From Liolophura sinensis (lineage: Eukaryota; Mollusca; Polyplacophora; Chitonida; Chitonidae), in contig NC_088302.1 of NCBI RefSeq assembly GCF_032854445.1, positions 46,230,645 through 46,294,644 of the forward strand: 64,000 nucleotides of DNA, in the 5' to 3' direction. Shown in pieces: positions 26,001 to 38,000 of this stretch. The translations under genes were made by a program, and so were the position numbers. Each line of letters opens with the position of its first letter. Positions within the stretch are counted from its first letter, which is position 1. The notes under the pieces were generated by a model. That model was given only the letters and a program-made list of their open reading frames with translations, did no database searches and had not been told where the DNA came from.

Positions 26001-29000
26001 CGGCCTAAACGGTGTCACTTCCAGTTACCTTAATGATGTCCATGTATAGATATATAACCAAACTTAATTAGAAAGCCTACATTCTCCGCAGACATTCTTG
26101 CGTTGTACGCTGTATATCATATGTGTGTAGATGTGCCAAATCGACCTTTGGGCAATATTTGAAAGCGTGCATTTTTTATTTTTTATCTTTTATCTGTAGC
26201 GGTTTTGTGTCATGTGACCTCCAGTTATGGGGCAAAAGTGCACTTTTCGGACATTAATGGCAATTTACGACAAAACTGTACATCAAAGAAAAGTAAAAAG
26301 ACCAGATTCGTGATCAGAACATCAAACTACAACAAGCAGCGTACTTAAAATGGGATCGAACTCTGACATGACTGACTGGGGTGAGTGAGAAAAGCCAGGC
26401 ACGACCTGCCTAATGTCAATTTCCCAATGTCAATCATCTTAGACTTTCAACTGCTCGAGACACATCTGCGTCACACCACACAGCAGGGAGATGGTTTGGA
26501 ATTTTCACTTCAAATTTCCATACAAATAAGTTATTGGTCAAAAATCAATACATAACGTGATACACAGCTTTAAAACTTTCAGTGCGACCTTACACCATTT
26601 ATTATTGAGGCAGTTGGCCGGTCATTTGCATTCCCACGATTAGATCAGCTTTATGATGCTGTGCTATGCCCAAAGACAAACAGTGATCCTTTCTCAGACT
26701 TAACATGCTTTCTGTAAGAAATAACGCAAAAAAGCATGGCCTGTGTAACAGCAAGTTTATGCTTTCACGTATGAATGCATGACCTGCCATGGACAGACTG
26801 ACTGCTGTCTTAAGAGCGCGGCTGTTGTCAGAAACCGAACACCTGAACCAGGGCACGTGTGGATATCTGTCAATCACTGGGACATGCTAAGCGTATAGTA
26901 AAGAAGACAACGTTGCACAAAACCTAAGTATGGTGAAAATAGTTGTCGAGGGAATAATCTCAACCTTATAGAAAAACTACAGAAAATAACTGATTCTATC
27001 AGTGATCAACAGTGACAAAGGCTCACAGATTTCCAGAAAAAGCTCGACCTTAAGGACATGATGTTTCTAGCCGGAGAGCGGATGGGGTGATGTAACCCAG
27101 AAATGCATCAAAGGGTGTTGAAACAGATGCCTTGGAAAGGCATTTTTCACGCATGTGATGGAAAGTGTATTAGAAATCCACCAAACTGATTATTCTGATG
27201 ATTTTGATGGCTTCACCCCACAAGACCTTGTTGGAGAGGTCAAAATGTGGAAATTTGAGCAGTGTCTGAATACCTCTGGGTATGAAAGATTTCCTAACTG
27301 CGTGAGGTTTTAGCTGATCATGCAATCCTGCAATTGGCTAACCACAAACCCTTGGAACATTCAGATCCTGATGGAGACACTGAAGACGAGTCTACACATA
27401 TGGGCAATGATACCGGCCTATACCGGCTGTCTCCAGTGTCCTGGACTGTGCCAAAACTCTGTTGAAGTGGCTTGAAGCTAGTGAAGCAGGTGTTACGAAA
27501 GTTCTGCAACTCAGATCATTCATTGACTTTGCCAAGAGTGCATGATGCAGTGCTATTGGACAGATGAAAATGACTTTTTTAACTTAAAAGAAATTGAACT
27601 TTTATACTAAGTGTTTTTCTCATATATGGGGAGGCTAGGCCTATGCATGATGCATTGTGATGCCGAGGAAATCAAAACATATTTTGGATTTAGCGCATAT
27701 GTATACATGCAGTTTGTCTTCATTTTTATACTTTATCTAATTTTAGTGTTTTATCGGCTCTTTAAATTGTGGAATTTCTTTATACTCTATACCAGGAAAG
27801 CCACTAATGTTAATAAACTTTATCGAGGTGGCCAACGCCTCACAACATGTTTATGACAATTCATTTTGTGTTGTGTTTTTCGATTGGCTCCACAACCAGC
27901 GTTTGACCAATGAGCGCGTCTGTAGGTATGACAACTGAATTTGTTGCCACCATCATTGTTCATCAAGTGAATGAAAGGTTTGTTGGCTGTAAAAATATTG
28001 TTTATATCGTCATAAAGAAACATCAAACTATCTGCAACTTGCATTCATATATAGTGTCATCTTTATGGTCAGTATAATAACTTAGGAGTAACCAACAATC
28101 GTTAAAGTTAAATTTTCACATATTCTGTGGGTGCCTTATGTGGCGATTTAGTCACATTGACATGACAAGGTTTATTTAAGCAATCACAGGCACTGGGGTA
28201 GCTCTTTGAAGTTCCATCGGATTTACTGAGTTAGATATGAAGCAGTAGGTGAATTAATAGTTTCATAATTTGAATATTTGTCATTTAAACCAGTGAACGA
28301 TGATTTTGGTGTTCCTTGAGCCTCCATGAGCTAACTCCCTTCCATGGACTTGATTTTCCCCGAATCCAATTAAGGCACAAATAGAAAAAAATTGTCCCCC
28401 AATGGGCACTTTATTTCAAGGGAGCAGTGTACTGGTACATCATGATTAAATGTCTGTTACAGGGAGAGAGTGCTGACCTTCACTTGTACCTGTCCAAGTC
28501 CAGCATTTAAACTAACCTGGTTAAATGTGTGTTACAGGGAGAGAGTGCAGACCTTTACTTGTACCTGCCTGAATTTAACACCAGCATTTTAACATAGTTG
28601 TACATCATGATGAAATGTCTGTTAGTAGTTACAGGGAGATACAGCTAACCTTCGTTTTTACCTGTCTAAGTCCAGCATTTAAACTAACCTGGTTAAATGT
28701 CTGTTACAAGGAGAGATTGCTGACCTTCCCTTGTACCTGCCTGAATTTAACACCAGCATTTTAACAAACTTGTACATCATGATTAAATGTCTGTTAGTAG
28801 TTACAGGGAGAGAATGCTAACCTTCGCTTTTACCTGTCTAAATCCAGCATTTAAACTAACCTAGTTAAATGTCTGTTACAGGGAGAGAGTGCTGACCTTC
28901 GCTTTTACCTGTCTAAATCCAGCATTTAAACTAACCTGGTTAAATGTCTGTTACAGGGAGAGAGTGCTGACCTTCGCTTTTACCTGTCTAAATCCAGCAT

Positions 29001-32000
29001 TTGAACTAACCTGGTTAAATGTCTGTTACAGGGAGAGAGTGCTGACCTTCGCTTTTACCTGTCTAAATCCAGTATTTGAACTAACCTGGTTAAATGTCTG
29101 TTACAGGGAGAGAGTGCTGACCTTCGCTTGTACCTTCCCGAGTCTAACACCAGCAGGGGCACAGTCCTGTCTCTGGCCGAGAACATGAAGATCACGGACA
29201 GGGAAGGGAACGTACTGGACAAACCATTTGGGCATCAAGAGCATAAGAAATGGGTCCGCCACTGTGTTCCCAGGTCTGTATGCCCATGCCTGTTTGTAAA
29301 TATAATATTGATATGTTTTGTTGAGCTTGTCTTGTTACAACTTGTCTGTTTTACAACTCACTAGGTGGACAGATGTGTGAGGTACAGTGTACTTGCATGC
29401 ATTCATTATTTTATGAACTTCATAATAAACTGGCATATGCAACAGCTGTAATGGAATTATGTCCTTTTTTGTGTATTTTCTTGTTAGCCATACACTAGTA
29501 TAAACCCTGAAATAATGTTTTTTGTGAAGTTGCTAGCTTCAGGTAAAATGTATATATCTATTCAAACATACAGGTTATCTGGTAAGTCTGAAGAAGCATA
29601 TTGAAATGCAATTTTTTCAGATTAAAATTTGCAAGCTATGCACATGAATTTGCACTACCTCAAGCTTATATTAGATGTAGATGTTTTATGGTGCTTAAAC
29701 CCACATTCCCTTCTTTATCCATTTTAATCAAATCTCTTCCTTTTATATTTTGTTCACAGCTTGGGTTGGGTGACATGTTGGACCACAAATATTGTTGCCC
29801 TGAGCATAGGATATAATTTCCATCCAATGCCCGTTTTGGCTAAGCCAGTGGACCCCAAGCAGGAGCCTCAGGAGTGTGCCCTACCTCTGACCACGCCCGA
29901 GGAGGAGGAAGCACTGCTGAGCCCCCTCAGGCCCATCAAACCTGCTAACTCCAGCCTGTCCATGGTCCCAGACAAGTTTGACCCATCCTCTATGACCCCT
30001 GATGAGATCAGTGTGGAGCTGGAGTTAGGGCCGTCTGTCGTCTGCCTGTATGGCTCTCTTCTCAGAAACTTCCTCCACCTCAAGGTTAGTTTTAGATAGT
30101 ATGTGTTGATCAGTTTGGAGCATATCTGTAGCTCACTTTGTGAAAGGTTTGTTAGTGTCTTGCCAAAAGGTTGGTGGTTTACTTCTAGCACCAATCATAC
30201 TGTATGTATGAATAAAACACGGCCTGACAGCACACTCCCCTAACGGCGGAGTTGAAAGTCATATAGGCCAAGGTCCGACTTCAGCAGTCGTACATTGTGG
30301 GTAGCATGATGTGACAGCTGAAAAAGACAGACAGGCAATTCTGGCAGCAGAATCCTGAATGCGGAGCATGTTTTTAAGTTACAGATGTAGTATCTTCAAT
30401 TCACTGCTCCCTCTAATTTACGCGGATCGATTTACCATGAAATCGGAATTAACGAGTAACAAGATGGTGTGGTGTCCTCCATTTTTTAAATTTTTTTTTG
30501 CACCTGTATCAAAGTAAACAAAGGGACATGCTCGAGCAGGAGTCAAGGAACAGACTTGTTTTGAGCTTAATTGCTTCCCTTCACGCTTATTGGGTGCTAT
30601 CAAAACCCTCCACATATGATGTATGATGCTGTCTTTGACTCCAAGTTGTTATTATTATTTTCTAAAGCATGAACTCCATTGATGAAATTCTACAGTTTCA
30701 CATGTGTTTAGGTAATTTGGTGGCTTGACATTCTACGCATAATTATGAATTCCCCTGATATTTGGCACTCTTCGTTCGATGCATTTAGTTTACAGTACAT
30801 TTACCAAAAACACCGAATGGCAGAGAGTCAGTCAGCGCGGAAAAAAACTTTGAATCTCCTCACAGGTTATGTTTCTTTCAAATCGCCATGAGCCTTGCCT
30901 GCCTGAACAGTGGGAATTTGGTTGTAAAACATTATCAGTCTGTTCAGCTGTTATGTAAATAAAACTGGAAATTTTTGTATTTTGGAGTAACCTTTTCTCA
31001 CATAGATTTTTTGTCACCAGTCCAGCAACACAATGTGTCGCTGCCATCTTTATTTTCTTACACATTGTCAAGGCGGATTAAGGTGTGTTCTCTGCAAAAT
31101 ACAGTATTCCTTAAAAAAAAAAGGGAGGAATTCTTGACATAGGCCTACTGTTATCATGCAGGTCTAATGTTTGCCCTTCTCGAAGATAACAGACTCTCGT
31201 CAGTCACATTCAGAATTCTGCTTATTCCAGCCATTACAAATTATCTCCCTTGTAAGCATTTGATTTTGCGCAGGTTCGATTATAACACGGTATGAATCTT
31301 TTGGGTCCAGATGAGCGGGTTATTTCGAGGGAGCAGTATACCACTAGCATCATAACATTCACAGTCAATTAATAAGAATATTATTAATCAGTGACCTTTG
31401 GGTCACAGCGTCACCACGATATGGATGAAATGTTGCTGATGTGGCGTTCAGCTATATCATTTGTTCATTCATTTGAGAATGCAGCACTAACTTTCAGGGC
31501 CCAGTTTCACTAAGCTTTCTTAACGTTAAGAGCTCGCAACTACCATGACGACATAATGCCTACAGTACTTGTTGCTGTGGCAGTTTAAGTGAATGTAATG
31601 TTAAGAGAGATTCATGAAACCACCCCAAGGCCTTTGGTTTTTGGAGAAATACAGCAACCCTTCAGCTTTTGGACCAATACGGCAACCCTTCAGCCAATAT
31701 TGAGGCAGTGCAAAAACCTTCAGTGAATAGCATATGTAATAGCTTTGACCATTTGAATAACATGTTGAAACTTGCAACAAGTTTTTGGTGTTAACAGGAG
31801 AACTACCTGGGAGAAGATGACAAGTTCACCCCATTTTTGACTTCCCCACCCCCTGCAGTGGAGGACGACACAGTGTCTACCTTCACTCTCATCAGCCCCC
31901 CGGAAGAGGAAGAAAAGCATTTTGACCCGCGCAAGTACCGACCATTCTCCGTCACTGTGTCCTTAACGCTTCATGACATTCAGGCTCATCTTATACGGGT

Positions 32001-35000
32001 ATGTACATGGAACACACTACATGCTGAGGCCTATACAACTCAGATATAGGCTCAGTAGGGCTATTCAGAGATGTAGTTCTTACACAGCTGTACTGAGATC
32101 TAAACTCAGTGTGTCAGTTACTCTGATATGTAGGCTCAGTATGACTATGCTGGGATGTTTATTTCTCAGTACGGTTATTCAGAGGTCTAGGCCTTACGTC
32201 ACCACAACATAGCTGAAATATTGCTGATCTGACATAAAGCCATAATCATTCATTCAAGGCTTTACAAAGCTATGCTGAGATCCAGGTTAGCTACAGTTAT
32301 GCAGAGATCTAGGCCAGTTATGAGGTCTTGACTCCATAAAACTATGCTGAAATGTAAGCCTAAAACGATTGTGCTGAAATGTAGGTCTGACATCTAAGCT
32401 TAATACAGTTATTCTTTCCTCTATACTTATTATAGCTTTGCTGAGATCTACAATGAATATGAGTGTGCTGCGATTTTCATGTAAGCTTGCCTTGGATATG
32501 ATATATTCTAGTTTCTGTAGATACATGTATGGTGGGAAGCTATATTGGTGTAGAGATCTAGGCTCAGTTCGGCTATGCTGATTTCTAGCAAACCATACTA
32601 AACTTTTTTTGTTGCATTAAATATGTGTGCCTTATTAGATAATTACATAAAACATGTACATATACATTATAAATCACATTTTCAAAGTTTATATAGTGTT
32701 TTATTGCTACCATTTTCGTAAGCGGTACTTTATGAGCATTAGAGAAAAGAGGATATTATAAATAAAACATACTCTTGTGAAGATGGCAGATAAGAAGTAA
32801 AACAGTGATTGAAAAAGTGTTCTGTTTTCAAGTAATAAATGATAATATATGAATTTTATTATAAATGCCTTGTGTTCAGAACTGCAGTGAGCAGGACCCA
32901 CCATGCCCCAGTGTTCACATAGAGAGGATAGGATTTGAAATGGACAAGACATTCCTGGAGACCAAGCTTCAGCTGTTGTTATCTCCTGCAATACTGGTTG
33001 CTACAGACAACTTCACGGTGGGTAATAATTCAGAATGTTAATTAGTACATTGTACAAATTACATCCTTATACTGGTAGCTACGGACAACTCCATGTTGGG
33101 GAATTATAGAAAATAATATTCATATTCTTGCTGCCCCACGGACACCATCACAAAATAGTGATCGTACACCAGTGGCCAAATGTCATATCTGCTTTTTAGT
33201 CTGAGAGCATCTTATTTCAAAATGTTAAAAGAAATCAGAACAAATTCATTTGATTTGTAAAATATGTTTTGACTACAAATGGTAAACTGTATGATGCATG
33301 TATTTCATACAAGTTTAGCAATGCTTTCTGTTCCCGTTATAGAGGCCTCATGATCAAGGTCACTTGCGTCAAGGTCACATAGGTCTCTCAGGTCTTCAGG
33401 TCAGAGGTCATGCTATGTTCTCTCACCAAGGTCTTCCCCTGGACAGTGAGACTCTGGAGTATGGATGGCTGGTGGAGGCCACTATAGGCGATATCACAGG
33501 AAAACTGACTACACCACAGGTTGGTACTATCATATCATATAGGAGATATCACAGGAACTACATCAAAGGTTGGTACTATCATATCATATAGGAGATATCA
33601 CAGGGACACCATCAAAGGTTGGTACTGTCATGGCTGTAGGTGATATCACAGGAAAACTGACTACACCACAGCTTGGTACTCTCAGTTGATATCAGAGGAA
33701 CTACACCACAGGTTAGTACTATCATGGTTATAGGAGATATCACAGGTAGTACACCACAGGTTGGTACTGTCATGGCTATAAGAGATATCACATGTTCTAC
33801 ACCACAGGCTGGTATTATCATGGCTATAGGTGATATCACGGGGACTACACCACACGTTTGTACTACCAAGCTATGTGCAGGATTGAGTCATATGGTCTGT
33901 CTGGCCAAGAAAAGCCCATAGTGCACCTTAATTGTACTATCATGGCTATACATGATATCACAGGGAAATGGACTACATCAAAGGGTTGGTGGGGCCTCCG
34001 TGGCTCATTCAGTTAGCAGCATAGTGACCAGAAGCCTTTCACCAATGTGGTCGCTGTGAGTTCAAGACCAGCTCATGCTGGCTTCCTCTCCGGCCGTATG
34101 TGGGAATGTCTGTCAGCAACCTGCGGATGGTCGTGGGTTTCCTCCGGGTTTTGCCCAGTTTCCACCCACCATAATGCTGGTCGCAGTCATATAAGTGAAA
34201 TATTCGTGAGTCCGGAGTAAAACACCAATGAAATAAATAAATCAAAGGGTTGTACTCTTAAAGATATCAATGGGAAACTGAGAGTTGTACTTTTTTGACT
34301 CCATTACATTCAGTGAAGACTAATTGTCTTCTATTGATATGGTGTGCAAAGGTTTTCAGTAGCCAAAGGTCAGCGGTTTACCTCTGGCACTCCGGTTTCC
34401 TCTAGCCATAAAACTGTGATTGTATAATTATCTAGTGTTGAGTTAAACATCAGTCAGATAAAAATAATTAAATAATCAGACTGTAGCTGTTTACAAACCT
34501 GCTGTTCTCCCTGCTCAGGTCCAGAACATCTCTGAGTTCCTGATAACGTTTGTAATGCTGGTGGATGACCCTGAGAACCGGCTTCAGCGGCCAGTCCCCT
34601 ACACCTTGTGCCAGCACATGTTACCCCAGCACCAGTGTGGCCACTCCTCCCGTCTCCCCTTCCCCTGCCCATCCTCTGAAGACATCAAGTATCGCATGAC
34701 ACGAGCGTCCATCGACTCTATCAACCTGTTTGTGGTGGAGTCTGGGAGTGCCCTTAACTTCCAGGTAAGAATATTTGTATTCTGGAAGCTTGTTGTTCAG
34801 AAGGTCTTCAGAAGATACAACTAGCTTTACTCCCATATTTTATTACCAGTGATAAAACCAAAATGCTAGGTAGACTATTGAAACAGTGCATTCCACAGTA
34901 CGCCTATTCAGTGAGATAAAACCAATGTATCTATTAGTTGAGGGCTGTCAGTTCTCATTACACTTCTGTACTCAAGAAGTGTATCCTGTTAGCTGAGTAA

Positions 35001-38000
35001 GGTCTTTTGTGTTTACTGTAAAAGCGTACTGTCTTTTCTGTATTGTATCCTGTTTCCTGTACGAATGTGCCAGGTTTACGGTGTATAAAGTGTATCCTGT
35101 ATACTGTACAGGTGGACCATGTTTATGCTACAAATGTACCGTGTTTACGGTGTATAAAGTGTATTGTGTTCACTCTACAAGTGTACCAGGTTTACGTTGT
35201 ATAAAGTGTATTGTGTTTACTGTACAAGAGCACCATGTTTACGGTGTATAAAGTGTATTGTGTTCACTCTACAAGTGTACCAGGTTTACGGTGTATAAAG
35301 TGTATTGTGTTCACTCTACAAGTGTACCAAGTTTACGGTGTATAAAGTGTATTGTGTTTACTGTACAAGAGCACCATGTTTACGGTGTATAAAGTGCATT
35401 GTGTTACTGTACAAGAGCAGCATATTTATGGTGTATAAAGTGCATTGTGTTACTGTACAAGAGCAGCATGTTTATGGTGTATAAAGTGCATTGTGTTACT
35501 GTACAAGAGCAGCATGTTTATGGTGTATAAAGTGTATTGTGTTTACTGTACAAGTGTAACATGTTTACTTTATGAGTGTGCTGTTTTTTGTGTAAGTGCA
35601 CCATATTTGTGTATGTTGGAAGTGTTATACAAACCTTAGAAGCAACTTATCACACATATATTAATGTGGTCTAAAACTGTTGCGGATTATAATTTACACA
35701 AATACATTAAAAGATATTAAAACAGCTCAACAAGATTTACACTGGTGGAAATTCTAAGAATTCATTCTCACTTTTATGTGTATCGAAATTTGCATCTTGG
35801 TAATTTACAGAATGAAATTTTATTCTTAGTGTATGGAATGTCCTGTTTTATGTTATCAGTTGTTCCCTGCCCGTGTGTCCACCTGTAACCTACATGGCAC
35901 CAGTACCAGGGCTGGGATCACCGCCGTGGTTGAGCACATTTACCTGAGACAGTTTATCACGTTAACTGCCGTCCGCTCAGAGACTGACAGTACCGACACC
36001 TGGCTGGAGTCTGGGGGTCTTTCCCTGGGACCTGTGAACCTGGAAGCTGCTATGGCCCTGCCAAGCCCAGAGTTCCACTTTGTACAGGATGAGTTCCTCA
36101 AGTTCCATGACAGTAAGACACGCAGGCTCTGGTTACTGTGGCCAGAGGACGTGATTGATGCACCCCCTAAACACCTGGGGAAGTGTGGCTGCCAGGGTGG
36201 TTGCGAGTTCTTTGGGAAGAACAGAAATGGGGTAGGATTCTTCTACCCGAAGCGGTACACAAAGGATACCATGGCTAAGGCAGTGTTTCAGATATTCCCT
36301 GCAGGCACAGATCCTGGGTTTGGGCAGAGTTTGTTACACCAGGACAGGCTTGTGTTTGAAGTGACCAGTACAGCCATCCCCGAGTCCCCCAATGGTAAAG
36401 GTTTCTCCTTTACTCGTGGGTACATGAGCCCCGAAACCCCCATGACAAACAGCACTCTTGTAGATGACCTCAGGCATGGCAATACCTGCAGTTTGTCCAG
36501 CGAGCAGAGCGTTGTGTTACGCAGTCATCCACAGAAAGACTCAGAGTCAGATGTCCTCCTTGTCGCTGATGGACACAATCCAAGTGACAGCTCAATATCA
36601 ACAGTCAGTCCCAGCATACCTAGTGAGCATTTACCTGAAGGGCCCATACCTGATCCATTTGACACGGACAGCATGAGCAGCCCAACAATTGCCACAGCGT
36701 CCTCAGACAGCCGGTCGTTACAGTTCAGCCTAGGGAGCTCCCCGACCAGCAGTATCCCTGGGGGAACGCATCGGTTGAGTGGAATGACAGGCTCACACAG
36801 TCAACATGCCTCACCCATCACAGGGGACAGGCGAGACTCCCGCTCATCTATCCTCAGCTTCCACAGTGTGGGGACAAACTTTGACAGGTCCTCGTCGAAA
36901 CAGTCCCTTAGTAGTCCCCTTTTGGGGCATCTCAGTTCCAGCAACTCTCTGCGCCTGAAGTCCAGCGCATCGGCAGACAGTGAGAACTACTTGACCGCTG
37001 ACGAAGACATGATGACAACGCCGGAGCTAGAGCGACATGGTCTTCTGCACAGCATCCCAGACTTGGACCTCAATGATACGGATGACCGCGATGGGACACT
37101 GGTGTCACGCTCCACGGACGTGTCTCGACTCAGCGACTACACCGTGGAGGGAGAGACAGTGTTAGACGTAGGCAGTTCCTCTTCCTCACTCTCCAGCTCC
37201 ACCATCTCATACATGTCAGCAGGGTCTTCACCCACAGAGACTGGATCCCAGGAGCTGCCAGAGGACTTCTCCCTGGTGGACCTCCACGGGCAGATCAACC
37301 AAGCCATCACTAAGTCACCAATCCTCATGTCCTGTTACTCCAGCCACCTGACCCAGCTTCAGTGCCAGAACTGGACGGCTCCCCCGCCCCTCCCGTACCT
37401 CCTCCACCGCCCTGGGCTAAAGCATGACCGATCATTCCAGTCACATTCTTCTGTGTCTAACCACATCCTGTCTCAGCCCCCATCCTGGATCCCCCACTTT
37501 CTCCCCACTAGGCAAGGATTCACTATGAGCTCTATGAAGAGCAGGGTGAGGCATGCGTTGTCCCCAGAGTCCCCAGGTAGTGAGGCCAGGAGACCATCCT
37601 GGGACATGTCCAGTGACAGCACTGGTTCCAGTACTCCTGTTGAGAGGGATGGTAAGTCAGAAGGCAGTCCTTAGACTGTCAGATATACACATAACCATGT
37701 AATTACAGTAAGCCACCAATAGTTTTATGGAATTTGTCTGCTGTTGAGAAAAAATCAGTTTTTGTAAACAATTCACTCTGCTGTTGATAGAAAATAAATT
37801 TTATGTAATCATGCTACTACATTGAATGACTGATAATTTCATGGAATTTGCTACCAGTTAATCATTGTGAAGAATTTATAGTGAATCACATGTAAATTAA
37901 CAGGATTTTTCACCAACTAATTGTACACCCTTGTGTACAACAGTTCACACAGAAAGGTGATCAAATAATGAAAAATTAGAGATATACCATACTCGTAGGA

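Larger units (their letters stand above)
25665..29106 (+). other. BLTP1: BLTP1 intron 12
   Basis: 3.4 kb. Its middle carries the decayed transposase and a transposon right end (about 28434); its last 650 bases are the exon 13 splice-site array. The rest is unassigned. Confidence 0.7.
30085..31797 (+). other. BLTP1: BLTP1 intron 14
   Basis: 1.7 kb. Starts with a family C SINE-like remnant (about 30155-30228), then the terminal-inverted-repeat element 30402-31340 and a family D fragment. No coding content recognised. Confidence 0.6.

Noticed and set aside
25821-28434. Full-length Tigger-like element from 25821
   Set aside because: GTGCGCTTAAATTGGATTTA at the left and the complement of CGAATCCAATTAAGGCAC near 28360 look partly related, but the actual termini do not match, so the left end is not established.
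28889-29188. 99-codon frame with a 25-residue repeat
   Set aside because: It is the out-of-frame reading of the 75-base exon 13 array. The true exon frame is different and matches the BLTP1 family.
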